Assembly (NCBI GenBank): GCA_949878425.1
Contig: CATLAL010000025.1
Coordinates: 1-34,621 of the forward strand
Source of the DNA: an uncultured Oscillospiraceae bacterium
GTDB taxonomy: Bacteria > Bacillota > Clostridia > Oscillospirales > Oscillospiraceae
Reading direction: 5' to 3'
DNA: 34,621 bases
Below, piece by piece: positions 6,918 through 14,545 of the stretch. Both the position numbers and the translations under genes were made by a program. The notes beneath the pieces are model-generated. The model worked only from the letters and a program-made list of their open reading frames with translations. It was not told where the DNA came from and searched no databases. Numbering within the stretch: position 1 is the stretch's first letter; every line of letters begins with the position of its first letter.

Positions 6918-9854
6918 TTATACGCCCTTCTCCTCCAGGGCGCCGATGAGGCTTCTCAGCCGGATTTTCACCGCGCCGAGGTTGGTAATTTCATCGATCT
7001 TGATCTGGGTATAGAGCTTCCCGCTCTCCTCCAGGATGCGGCGCACCTCGTCGGTGGTGATGGCGTCCACCCCGCAGCCAAAGCTCACCAGCTGCACCAG
7101 CTGCACGTCCTTGTTCTCGCAGGCGAACCGGGCCGCCCGGTAGAGCCTGGCGTGGTAGGTCCACTGGTTGAGCACGTGTACCGGCACCGGGTCCGCCAGG
7201 TGGCACACGCTGTCCTCGCTGACCACCACGAACCCCAGAGAGGCCGCCAGCTTGTCGATGCCGTGGCCGATCTCCGGGTCCACGTGGTAGGGCCTCCCCG
7301 CCAGGACCATGATCCGCTTCCCGTGCTCCCGCGCCCAGGCCACCGCTGCCTCCCCCTGGCGGCGCACCTCCAACATGTGGCGCTCATAGGCGGCAAAGGC
7401 GGCGTCCACCGCCTTTTTCACCTCTTTTTTCGTGACGCCGGGGAATACCGGCTCCAGACAGGCGAAAAGCTCCCTGGCCAGCTCCCTCCGGTCATTGATG
7501 TTCAGGAAGGGGTAGAGGAACCTGGTCCGCTCCAGGTCGTCCATGTTGCCGTGGAGCAGCTCCGCGTAGTAGGCCACCACCGGGCAGTTGTAGTGGTTGT
7601 CGCCCCCGTGCTCCTCCACATTGTAGGTGAGGCTGGGATAGAAGATGGCGTCCACGCCCTTCTCCAGCAGCACCTCCATGTGGCCGTGCATGATCTTGGC
7701 CGGATAGCAGGCCGTGTCCGAGGGGATGGAGAACTGCCCCTTCTCATAGACCCGCCGGGTGGAGAGGCCCGAGACCTCCACCCTGAAGCCCAGATTCGTG
7801 AAAAACGCGTGCCACAGGGGGGCCAGCTCGTACATGCCCAGGGCCAGGGGCAGTCCGACGGTTCCCCGGAGCTCCGCGCCGGGGGTCAGGGCCGTCAGGG
7901 CGTCCCGCTTCCAGGCGTAGAGGCTGGGGACCTCCTGGGCGCTCTGTATCCCAAGCCCTTTCTGGCACTGGTTGCCGGAGATGTACTTCTTGCTCCCGCC
8001 GAAGCTGTTCACCGTCAGACGGCAGTGGTTGGCGCAGCCCTGGCAGACGGCGGTTTTCGCCGTGTGGACGAAATCCGCCAGTCCCTCGGGCGTGATGAGG
8101 CCGCTTCGGGGGGCGGAGACGGCGTCCATAGCGTACAGCGCCGCGCCGTAGGCCCCCATGAGTCCGGCGATGGCGGGGCGGATCACCTCCCTGCCCAGCT
8201 CCAGCTCAAAGGCCCGGAGCACCGCGTCGTTGTAGAACGTCCCCCCCTGGACCACCACGTGCTGTCCCAGCTCGTCGGCGCTGCCCGCCCGGATCACCTT
8301 GTAGATGGCGTTTTTCACCACGCTGACGGAGAGGCCGGCGGAGATGTCCTCCACCGTGGCCCCGTCCTTCTGGGACTGCTTCACGGAGGAGTTCATGAAC
8401 ACGGTGCACCGGCTCCCCAGGTTCACGGGCGCCCGGGCGTGGAGGCCTTTTTCCGCGAACTCCGCTACCTCGCAGCCCATGGATCTGGCGAAGGTCTCGA
8501 TAAAGGACCCGCAGCCGGAGGAGCAGGCCTCGTTGAGCATGATGGAGTCAATAGCCCCGTTTTTGATCTGAAAGCACTTGATGTCCTGGCCGCCGATGTC
8601 CAGGATGAAGTCCACCTGGGGACAGAAGTACTTGGCGGCGGTGTAGTGGGCGATGGTCTCCACCACGCCCCTGTCCACGCCGAAGGCGGCCCTGATAAGC
8701 TCCTCCCCGTAGCCGGTGACGGCGCTGCCCCGGATCACCGCCCGGTCTCCACACAGCCTGTAAATTTTCTCCAGCTGCTCCCGGACGATCTCCACCGGGT
8801 TGCCCCGGTTGGAGCTGTAGTAGGTATAGAGAATCTCACGGTCCGCCCCCAGGAGCACCGCCTTGGTGGTGGTGCTGCCGCAGTCGATGCCCAGCCAGGC
8901 GTCGCCCGTATAGGAGGCGAGATCCCCCTCCCGTACCGTGGCGGCGGCGTGGCGGGCCCGAAAGGCCTCGTAGTCCGACTGGGAGGCGAAGAGGGGCGGC
9001 AGGAGGTTTTCCTCCGAGCGGACGCAGACGCTCTCCTCGATCCGCCGGCGGAGCTCCGCCATGGTGTAGGTCCCGCCGGCGCTCTCCGCGTACAGCGCCG
9101 CGCCCATGGCCACGGCGAAGCGGCCGTACTCCGGGAAAACCGCCTGGTCGTCCGTGAGCTTCAAGGTCTCCTGGAACCGGCGGCGCAGGCCCTTGCAGTA
9201 GTAGAGGGGCCCGCCCAGAAAGAGGACCTTTCCGGTGATGCGCCGGCCCTGGGCCAGCCCGGCGATGGTCTGGTTTACCACCGCCTGGTAGATGCTGGCC
9301 GCCACGTCGGCGTGCTTGGCCCCCTGGTTCAAAAGGGGCTGGATGTCCGTCTTGGCGAATACGCCGCACCGGCTGGCGATGGGGTAGAGCCGGGCGCTCT
9401 CCAGGCTCAGCGCGTCCAGCTCGTCGGCGGTGACGTTTAAAAGGGTGGCCATCTGGTCAATAAAGGCCCCGGTGCCCCCGGCGCAGGAGCCGTTCATGCG
9501 CTCGTCAATGCCGCCCTCGAAGAAGATGATCTTGGCGTCCTCGCCCCCCAGCTCCACCACAACGCCGGCGTCCGGCTCCAGGCGGCGCACCACCTCGCCG
9601 GTGGCGAACACCTCCTGGACAAAGGGGACGCCGGCCCCCTCCGCCAGGCCCAGCCCGGCGGAGCCGGAGATGGCGGCGGTGAAGGGCCGCTCCCCTGCAT
9701 AGGGCGCGGCCTCGGTCAGCAGCTCCAGGGTCTTCTGCCGCACCTGGGAGAAGTGGCGCTGGTATCTCTCGTATATAATTTTTCCATCCTCCACAACGAC
9801 TACCTTCGCGGTGGTGGAGCCGATGTCAATGCCCAGAGACAGTCTTTCCTTCAT
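6918..9854 (-). CDS. Acyl-CoA dehydratase activase with tandem BcrAD/BadFG ATPase domains and a DUF2229 region
   Basis: A 978-aa protein. Domain 1 (~1-255) and domain 2 (~318-575) are ASKHA-fold ATPases of the BadF/BadG/BcrA/BcrD type. Each has a phosphate-binding GIDIGSTTAK- or GIDCGSTTTK-like loop and a glycine-rich SCAGGTGAF or ACSSGCGSF motif, whose cysteines hold the bridging [4Fe-4S] in known activases. A Cys cluster (CQGCANHC ... CQKGLG, ~603) follows, then a DUF2229-like region (~660-978) with IPSDTACYPAKIMHGH and SFGCGVDAITTDEV. Known relatives use ATP to push an electron onto a dehydratase or reductase. It ends where the usual ~1400-aa fused protein would continue into the 426-aa gene downstream. 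No classic HgdAB pair is present. Confidence 0.88.
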   Translation of the reverse strand: MKERLSLGIDIGSTTAKVVVVEDGKIIYERYQRHFSQVRQKTLELLTEAAPYAGERPFTAAISGSAGLGLAEGAGVPFVQEVFATGEVVRRLEPDAGVVVELGGEDAKIIFFEGGIDERMNGSCAGGTGAFIDQMATLLNVTADELDALSLESARLYPIASRCGVFAKTDIQPLLNQGAKHADVAASIYQAVVNQTIAGLAQGRRITGKVLFLGGPLYYCKGLRRRFQETLKLTDDQAVFPEYGRFAVAMGAALYAESAGGTYTMAELRRRIEESVCVRSEENLLPPLFASQSDYEAFRARHAAATVREGDLASYTGDAWLGIDCGSTTTKAVLLGADREILYTYYSSNRGNPVEIVREQLEKIYRLCGDRAVIRGSAVTGYGEELIRAAFGVDRGVVETIAHYTAAKYFCPQVDFILDIGGQDIKCFQIKNGAIDSIMLNEACSSGCGSFIETFARSMGCEVAEFAEKGLHARAPVNLGSRCTVFMNSSVKQSQKDGATVEDISAGLSVSVVKNAIYKVIRAGSADELGQHVVVQGGTFYNDAVLRAFELELGREVIRPAIAGLMGAYGAALYAMDAVSAPRSGLITPEGLADFVHTAKTAVCQGCANHCRLTVNSFGGSKKYISGNQCQKGLGIQSAQEVPSLYAWKRDALTALTPGAELRGTVGLPLALGMYELAPLWHAFFTNLGFRVEVSGLSTRRVYEKGQFSIPSDTACYPAKIMHGHMEVLLEKGVDAIFYPSLTYNVEEHGGDNHYNCPVVAYYAELLHGNMDDLERTRFLYPFLNINDRRELARELFACLEPVFPGVTKKEVKKAVDAAFAAYERHMLEVRRQGEAAVAWAREHGKRIMVLAGRPYHVDPEIGHGIDKLAASLGFVVVSEDSVCHLADPVPVHVLNQWTYHARLYRAARFACENKDVQLVQLVSFGCGVDAITTDEVRRILEESGKLYTQIKIDEITNLGAVKIRLRSLIGALEEKGV

Positions 9855-9890
9855 AGTTCACTCCGCTTTCCCCCATGGGGGATCGTTCTC

Positions 9891-9915
9891 ATACTGGCGC
9901 ACAGTGCGCCAGTAT
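9891..9915 (-). promoter_or_regulatory. Perfect 25-bp palindrome at the 5' end of the activase mRNA
   Basis: Twelve-base arms (ATACTGGCGCAC and its complement) around one central base. The -10 TATAAT (9923-9928, minus) would start transcription at about 9915, so the mRNA would begin with this hairpin. Either an operator or a 5' stabilising stem-loop. Confidence 0.6.
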
Positions 9916-9922
9916 ATTTCGC

Positions 9923-9952
9923 ATTATAGCACAGATTTCAGAATCTGTTTAT
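9923..9952 (-). promoter_or_regulatory. Promoter region of the activase genes with an inverted repeat
   Basis: A consensus -10 TATAAT (9923-9928, minus strand) lacks a good -35. A second inverted repeat, ACAGATT/AATCTGT (9931-9948), covers the spacer and -35 area. A weak -35 together with an overlapping repeat suggests regulator control. Confidence 0.5.
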
Positions 9953-9954
9953 GG

Positions 9955-10450
9955 ACAGTTTGTTAAATAAATGTGAAGGATTATTCCGGCTTTTTTGAAA
10001 TCCTTACCCAATTTGCCCGCTCTCCGTACTGCCGGGAGGGCTATACCGGCAGAAGGACCTCCCCCGCAAGAGGGAGGTCCTTCTGGTCTGCGTGTCAAAA
10101 AAGATGCTTTGCATCTTTTTTGAGAAAGGGGATCGGGCCGAGTTCGGCCCGCAAAGTACTTTTTCGACGTACACGCCGCCGAAAAAGTGATTAAATTTTA
10201 TTTTCGCCTTCGGCGAAAACTCCTGCGGAGGGCTTTTTTGACAGTCTGGGCAGAAGGACCTCCCCCGCAAGAGGGAGGTCCTTCTGCTTTTGAGCGCGGC
10301 TTTGCGTCCGCTTCTAACGGCAGGTTCGCGGTATCCCGCGGGCGGGCAATGCTCGCCCCTACAAAACGAACCGTATCTATTTTGAAGCTCGCAGTAAGAC
10401 GCCAAACGTCAGCCCCGGGCTGCCAGGTTTTACGGCAGGCGCCTATAAAA
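9955..10450. repeat. Hairpin-rich repeat region
   Basis: The ~675-base gap between the GH13 gene and the activase gene holds no convincing gene. It contains: two identical 34-base hairpins (10051-10084 and 10252-10285; 13-bp arms, 8-base loop); a 13-bp stem with A/T-rich ends acting as a bidirectional terminator (10095-10123); CGGGCCGA/TCGGCCCG (10134-10151); TTTTCGCC/GGCGAAAA (10201-10219); and a GGGCGGGC/GCTCGCCC hairpin near 10345. The last resembles a GC-rich repeat often seen between genes in Oscillospiraceae. A 133-aa reading on the minus strand only translates these repeats. Confidence 0.8.
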
Positions 10451-10525
10451 AGGTAAAAGCAAAACGAAGTTTTGAGAAAAAAGTTCTTTTTGATTCTTTT
10501 TCTTTCAAGAAAAAGAATGTATGCC
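10451..10525 (-). repeat. Dispersed 3'-end element, copy C
   Basis: On the minus strand it begins GGCATACATTC five bases after the stop codon of the GH13 gene. A perfect A/T hairpin with arms containing CTTTTTCTT follows, then AGAACTTTTTTCTC, a 6-bp stem CAAAAC/GTTTTG and GCTTTT. It has the same plan as copy B, in the same place relative to a stop codon. Confidence 0.72.
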
Positions 10526-10529
10526 GCCC

Positions 10530-11840
10530 TTACCGCTCCATTTTCCAATAGGCGACGCTATAGGGGGGCAGCTCGCTGCCGCCGCCGAAGTCGTGGAGCT
10601 GTCCGGTGACGAGGTCCACGGCCTGGCCGCAGCCGGCGTCGAAGTGGGCGGTATAGGGGACGCTGTCGGCGTTTATGGCCACCAGCACCCGCTCGCCCTC
10701 CGCGGCCCGCTCAAAGATGATCTGCCGGTTGGTGAGGACCACGTTCCGGTAGCCGCCGTAGCACAGGGCGCGGCTGGACTTATGGGCGGCGGCCAGGCGG
10801 GCGATGAAGTCCGTGAGCTCGCTGCGCTCCGGCTTCTCCAGGTCGGGCCGCAGGGCGTGGTCGCCCTGGGCCTTTTTGCCCTCCAGGCCCCACTCGCTGC
10901 CGTAGTACACCGCCGGGACCCCGGGCATGCCGAAGAGGATACCGTAGGCCGGGCGCAGGTGGCTCTGGTCCTTGAGGATGCTGGCGATGCGCTCCACGTC
11001 GTGGTTGTCCAGGAAGTTCATGAGGTGCTGGCCCTTGTACAGCGTCCAGTTCTCCGGGCCGAACTGCCGGGCCAGGCTGTGGCCGATCTCGAACAGGTTC
11101 ATGGAGTTGAAGCTGGACCAGAGGCCCTTGTAGCACTCGTAGTTGGTGACGGAGTGGCACATGTCGCCGCCCATCCACCGGTTGTAGTCCCCGTGGAGGG
11201 TCTCCCCCATGAGGACAAAGTCCGGCTTCAGAGCGCCGGTAAAGGAGCGCAGCTGGCGCAGGTAGTCTGGGCTCAGGCAGTAGGCCACGTCCAGGCGCAG
11301 TCCGTCGATGTCAAAGCGCTCCACCCAGGAGCGGATGGCGTCAAACTGGTGGCGGACCACCTCCGGATTCTGGAGGTTCAGCTTCACCAGCTCGTAGTGG
11401 CCCTCCCAGCCCTCGTACCAGAAGCCGTCGTGATAGCCGCTGTCGCCGCCGAAGTTGATGTGGAACCAGTCCTTGTAGGGGCTGTCCCACTTCTTCTCCT
11501 GTACGTCCCGGAAGGCCCAGAACCCCCGGCCCACGTGGTTGAATACGCCGTCGAACATCACCCGGAGCCCCGCGCCGTGGAGGGCCCCGCACACCGCCTG
11601 AAGGTCCTCCTCCGTGCCCAGACGGCAGTCCACCTGGCGGTAGTCCCGGGTGTCGTAGCCGTGCTTGTCGCTGTCAAACACCGGGTTGAACAGCACCGTG
11701 TCCGCCCCGGTCTCCTTGATGTGGTCCACCCAGTCCAGAATGCGCAAAATCCGGTGGGATGGAACGCCGTCGTTCTCCCTGGGCGCGCCGCAGAGCCCCA
11801 GGGGGTAGATCTGATAGATGACCGCCTCGTCAAACCACAT
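10530..11840 (-). CDS. Cytosolic GH13 alpha-glucan hydrolase (alpha-amylase/maltodextrin glucosidase type)
   Basis: A 436-aa protein with the full GH13 catalytic set: VMFDGVFNHVG, GLRLDVAY with nucleophile D184, LMGETLHGDY with acid/base E213, and FLDNHDVERI with D281. The TIM barrel is followed by a short C-terminal beta domain. No signal peptide, so it acts on intracellular glucan or imported maltodextrin. The ATG at 11840 has GGAAGGAGATC upstream; a longer in-frame reading to 11918 would cross the promoter. It has a strong promoter of its own. With glycogen phosphorylase and amylosucrase elsewhere in the window it fits glucan storage and turnover. Exact specificity cannot be read. Confidence 0.88.
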   Translation of the reverse strand: MWFDEAVIYQIYPLGLCGAPRENDGVPSHRILRILDWVDHIKETGADTVLFNPVFDSDKHGYDTRDYRQVDCRLGTEEDLQAVCGALHGAGLRVMFDGVFNHVGRGFWAFRDVQEKKWDSPYKDWFHINFGGDSGYHDGFWYEGWEGHYELVKLNLQNPEVVRHQFDAIRSWVERFDIDGLRLDVAYCLSPDYLRQLRSFTGALKPDFVLMGETLHGDYNRWMGGDMCHSVTNYECYKGLWSSFNSMNLFEIGHSLARQFGPENWTLYKGQHLMNFLDNHDVERIASILKDQSHLRPAYGILFGMPGVPAVYYGSEWGLEGKKAQGDHALRPDLEKPERSELTDFIARLAAAHKSSRALCYGGYRNVVLTNRQIIFERAAEGERVLVAINADSVPYTAHFDAGCGQAVDLVTGQLHDFGGGSELPPYSVAYWKMER

Positions 11841-11889
11841 AAATGATCTCCTTCCCGCCGGCGGGAGCCGGCGCGGTGTATTGAGGCAT

Positions 11890-11918
11890 AGTATACAGGA
11901 AAATGACCCGCTTGTCAA
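11890..11918 (-). promoter_or_regulatory. Promoter of the GH13 gene
   Basis: Minus strand: consensus -35 TTGACA (11913-11918), 17-bp spacer, -10 TATACT (11890-11895). Confidence 0.85.
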
Positions 11919-11993
11919 AGGCGGAGGTGAAACTGGTCAGAGGAGAGGGACCCTGCCTGGAAAAAGATTGTGAAAAAATCTGCGCGTTTCGAC

Positions 11994-12022
11994 TTGACGA
12001 ACGGCGAAGAAACCAATATAGT
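11994..12022 (+). promoter_or_regulatory. Promoter of the acidic membrane protein gene
   Basis: Plus strand: -35 TTGACG (11994-11999), 17-bp spacer, -10 TATAGT (12017-12022). It gives a ~55-base leader to the start at 12086. Confidence 0.75.
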
Positions 12023-12085
12023 AGAGGGGAGAAGCGCGCCTCTCCGGAGGAGGGGCAAAAACGCCTGGGAAGGAGGATGGAATCC

Positions 12086-12565
12086 ATGCCAGAGGAGCCA
12101 GAGGTCGTGGAGGAGCAGAGCGTTCAGGAGCCGGCTTCGGAGCCGGAGTCCCCGCCGCCGGAGGAGGGCCAGGAGACCGGCGAGGAGGCCGCGGCGCCCG
12201 AGGAGTCCGACGAGGAGAAGCCGCCTAAGGAGCGCCGGTCCATCCTGCTTCCGGTCCTATACGCTTTGGCGGCCCTTTTGATCCTCGCGGAGGGCTTTGT
12301 GGCCTGCGCCTGGTGGTCCGCCTATTCAAAGGCGCAGACGGCGGAGGCCCAGCAGGCCGCCTGGGAGGCGAACCGCTCGGATTTTTCCGGTTCTTCCTAT
12401 TTTAACAGCCAGGGGGACAGCTCCCGGCCCAACAGCTGGCCGGAGGCCTCCGCCGTCTACGCGGGAGGGGCCCGGCGCGGCGGACAGGGGCAGGTGGTGG
12501 ACTCCCAGGAGCCCACGGAGCTGACCGGTCCTGTGCCGGATCTGGACCCGGAGGAGGGCGGCTGA
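12086..12565 (+). CDS. Single-span membrane protein with acidic N-terminal tail
   Basis: A 159-aa protein of unknown function. Residues 1-48 are Glu/Pro-rich and disordered, a basic KERR stop follows, and residues 52-76 form one transmembrane helix. The remaining ~80 residues are low complexity (Ser/Gly/Gln) and probably outside the cell. I start at the ATG at 12086, nine bases after AGGAGG; an ATG at 12077 sits directly against that site. It stands alone between its own promoter and the terminator at 12622. No catalytic motif is visible. Confidence 0.7.
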   Translation: MPEEPEVVEEQSVQEPASEPESPPPEEGQETGEEAAAPEESDEEKPPKERRSILLPVLYALAALLILAEGFVACAWWSAYSKAQTAEAQQAAWEANRSDFSGSSYFNSQGDSSRPNSWPEASAVYAGGARRGGQGQVVDSQEPTELTGPVPDLDPEEGG

Positions 12566-12621
12566 CGGAAAAAACGGCGCCGCCGCTATTGGCAGCGAAC
12601 CAGAACGCCGCACTGCGCCGC

Positions 12622-12659
12622 AGCACTTGAAAAGAATCAAGGGATTCTTTTCAAGTGCT
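12622..12659 (+). terminator. Intrinsic terminator with a 17-bp stem
   Basis: Bases 12622-12638 pair perfectly with 12643-12659 around a 4-base loop; a short T-rich stretch follows. It ends the acidic membrane protein transcript. The rest of the 311-base gap up to 12877 holds the next promoter and leader. Confidence 0.8.
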
Positions 12660-12704
12660 TTGACTATTAAGATGCGAAACAGGCCCTTATTGGGGCAAAT
12701 TTCC

Positions 12705-12733
12705 TTGACGCGCCCAGGCCGCTGTGCTATAAT
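12705..12733 (+). promoter_or_regulatory. Promoter of the zinc-ribbon membrane protein and lipoprotein genes
   Basis: -35 TTGACG (12705-12710), 17-bp spacer, consensus -10 TATAAT (12728-12733). It has a ~140-base leader in which I see no clear riboswitch. Confidence 0.8.
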
Positions 12734-12876
12734 TCGACATAGAGCGGCATCATCCGGCGCCCATCGAAGCGGCGCGCCCCTGTGTGAAGCGGTTTTGCCC
12801 ATACGGGCGGGGGCCTCTCCGGCAGAGCGCCGCCTGCTGCCGCAGACTGATCGGGAAAAGAAAGGAAAAGGAAGAA

Positions 12877-13410
12877 ATGAGCAAAATTTGTAAAAACTGC
12901 GGAACTCCTATGGAGGACAGCGAACAGGTATGCGGGAAGTGCGGCTCCAGATTTGTGTCCACTCCCACCCAGGGCCACGCCTCCCCTGAGCTGGGCGGCA
13001 AGGACATCAGCGGGCTCCTCACGGAGAAAAACCTGAAAATCGGCATCCTGGCCGCCAGCGCGCTGATGATTCTTTCCACGGTTCTGCCCTGCTATAAGGT
13101 GATGGGCTACTCCATCTCCCTGCTGCTTACGGATGGCAGCGGCATGGGCGACGGCATTTTCTTTGTCGCCATTGCCGCGCTGTGCATTGTGTTCCTGTTT
13201 ATGAAAAAGGTGCTCTTCGAGCTGGTCGCCGGTGCGGCGGGCCTGCTGCTGGCCCTCTATGAGCTCAGCCAGTCCGGCCAGCTGGCGGCCTATGGCAGCC
13301 TTGTCTCCAAGGGAATCGGCTTTTATCTGATGGTACTGTCCGGCATTGCCCTGTGCGCGTTGTGCGCTTTGCACTTTTTGCAGGACAAGAAGTCCAAGAC
13401 CGCGGTCTGA
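12877..13410 (+). CDS. Zinc-ribbon membrane protein
   Basis: A 177-aa protein. An N-terminal zinc ribbon has C5, C8, C19 and C22 (CKNCG...CGKCG). A ~30-residue linker follows, then four predicted membrane spans (~54-72, 91-109, 113-130, 145-167) and a basic tail. Zinc-ribbon/membrane proteins of this build are common in Clostridia and have no assigned reaction. The ATG at 12877 follows a purine-rich AAGGAAAAGGAAG. A small lipoprotein gene starts 18 bases later, so the two are likely an operon. Confidence 0.78.
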   Translation: MSKICKNCGTPMEDSEQVCGKCGSRFVSTPTQGHASPELGGKDISGLLTEKNLKIGILAASALMILSTVLPCYKVMGYSISLLLTDGSGMGDGIFFVAIAALCIVFLFMKKVLFELVAGAAGLLLALYELSQSGQLAAYGSLVSKGIGFYLMVLSGIALCALCALHFLQDKKSKTAV

Positions 13411-13428
13411 GCCTCTGAGGGAGCGAGG

Positions 13429-13623
13429 ATGAGAAGGGCGGTTTTAGCGCTTCTGGCCGTTCTCCTGCTGCTTGTCTTTACCGGATGCAGCAAGACCTGC
13501 AAGGTCAAGGGCTGTGACAACGAGGTCCATGAGGACGGGTACTGCACGTACCACTATGTGCTCAACGGCTTGGAGGAGGCGGCGAACACGGCCGGGGACT
13601 TCCTGGGAGATCTCTTTGGCTGA
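13429..13623 (+). CDS. Small Cys-rich lipoprotein
   Basis: A 64-aa precursor. MRRAVLALLAVLLLLVFTGC is a lipoprotein signal peptide, with lipidation at C20. The mature part holds C24, C29, C39 and H42 in the pattern C-x4-C-x9-C-x2-H, which looks like a miniature zinc site or a disulfide knot. A short acidic/hydrophobic tail follows (LEEAANTAGDFLGDLFG). It lies 18 bases downstream of the zinc-ribbon membrane protein and has a terminator after it. No known function. Confidence 0.75.
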   Translation: MRRAVLALLAVLLLLVFTGCSKTCKVKGCDNEVHEDGYCTYHYVLNGLEEAANTAGDFLGDLFG

Positions 13624-13644
13624 GGGCGCTGTATTATTTCAAAA

Positions 13645-13682
13645 GGAGTCTGGACAGAGCGAGCTCTGTCCAGGCTCCTTTT
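13645..13682 (+). terminator. Intrinsic terminator
   Basis: A 15-16 bp stem (13645-13660 with 13663-13678, one wobble), followed by a T-run. Confidence 0.82.
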
Positions 13683-13741
13683 TCCTGGCCCGCGTTTTTC
13701 CCGCCGGGGAACAGAAATCCGCTGGCGGCAAACCGGAACAT

Positions 13742-13770
13742 TTGACAACAGCCTGCCGGACGGGTATAAT
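13742..13770 (+). promoter_or_regulatory. Promoter of the HAD-cysteine desulfurase-MATE operon
   Basis: Perfect consensus: TTGACA (13742-13747), 17-bp spacer, TATAAT (13765-13770), 35 bases before the first ATG. Expected to be strong and constitutive. Confidence 0.9.
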
Positions 13771-13805
13771 AGAGCGCTATACGACTTCAGAAGGGGGACA
13801 AACCT

Positions 13806-14534
13806 ATGCTGACGACCATACTATTCGACCTGGACGGCACCCTGGCGCCCTTTATGCAGGACGACTTCATCCGCGTCTACTTCCGCGCCCTGCTGGGGCG
13901 GCTGGTCCCTCTGGGCTATGACGGGGCCCGGCTCCAGGACGCGCTGTGGAAGGGCGTGGCGGACATCACCGCCAACGACGGCGCGTCCTGCAACCGGGAC
14001 GTGTTCTGGCGGCGGTTCTGCCGGGAGCTGGGGGAGGAGGCCCGGTCCCTGGAGCCGGTGCTCCAGGACTTCTACACCGGGGAGTTTGACCAGGTCCGCC
14101 AGGTGCTCCGGGAGGCCCCGGACAGGCGGCCCCTTCTGGAGGGCCTGCGGGCAAGGGGCTATGGCCTGGTGCTGGCCACCAACCCCATCTTCCCCAGGGC
14201 GGCGGTGGAGACCCGGCTGGGCTGGGTGGGGCTGGCCGCCTCGGACTTTGACTGGGTCACTACCTATGAGAACAGCCGCTTCAGCAAGCCCAGCCCCGCC
14301 TACTACCGGGACATTCTGGCCCGGCTGGAGGTCCCCGGGGAGTCCTGCCTCATGGTGGGCAACAGCCTATCGGAGGACATGACCGCCGCCCAGGCGGGAA
14401 TTTCCGTCTACCTTGTCACCGACTGCATTGAGAATCCCGGCGCTCTGCCCATCGACGCCTACCCCCACGGCTCCTTTTGCCAGCTGGAGGCGTATCTGGC
14501 CTCCCTGCCGGAGGCAAAGCGGGCCGGAACGTGA
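13806..14534 (+). CDS. HAD-superfamily hydrolase
   Basis: A 242-aa protein. Motif I is LFDLDGTL with nucleophile D8 and D10. A helical cap follows (~15-100). Motif II is LVLATNP, the motif III Lys is in RFSKPSPAYY, and motif IV is MVGNSLSEDMTAAQAG. It is a small-molecule phosphatase of the DUF2608/YjjG-like general type; the substrate cannot be told. It is the first gene of an operon, with cysteine desulfurase starting 11 bases downstream. A ribosome binding site (AGAAGGGGG) precedes the ATG. Confidence 0.88.
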   Translation: MLTTILFDLDGTLAPFMQDDFIRVYFRALLGRLVPLGYDGARLQDALWKGVADITANDGASCNRDVFWRRFCRELGEEARSLEPVLQDFYTGEFDQVRQVLREAPDRRPLLEGLRARGYGLVLATNPIFPRAAVETRLGWVGLAASDFDWVTTYENSRFSKPSPAYYRDILARLEVPGESCLMVGNSLSEDMTAAQAGISVYLVTDCIENPGALPIDAYPHGSFCQLEAYLASLPEAKRAGT

Positions 14535-14545
14535 GGAGGGATACG

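Noticed and set aside
6792..9440. 882-aa plus-strand frame
   Set aside because: Antisense to the activase gene; His/Gly/Val/Leu-rich composition typical of reverse-frame GC-rich DNA.
10004..10405. 133-aa minus-strand frame with an internal protein repeat (RRTSLLRGRSFC twice)
   Set aside because: The protein repeat is only the translation of the two identical DNA hairpins at 10051 and 10252; no ribosome binding site or known domain.
12727..13374. 215-aa minus-strand frame
   Set aside because: Antisense to the zinc-ribbon membrane protein gene, which has a consensus promoter and clear motifs.
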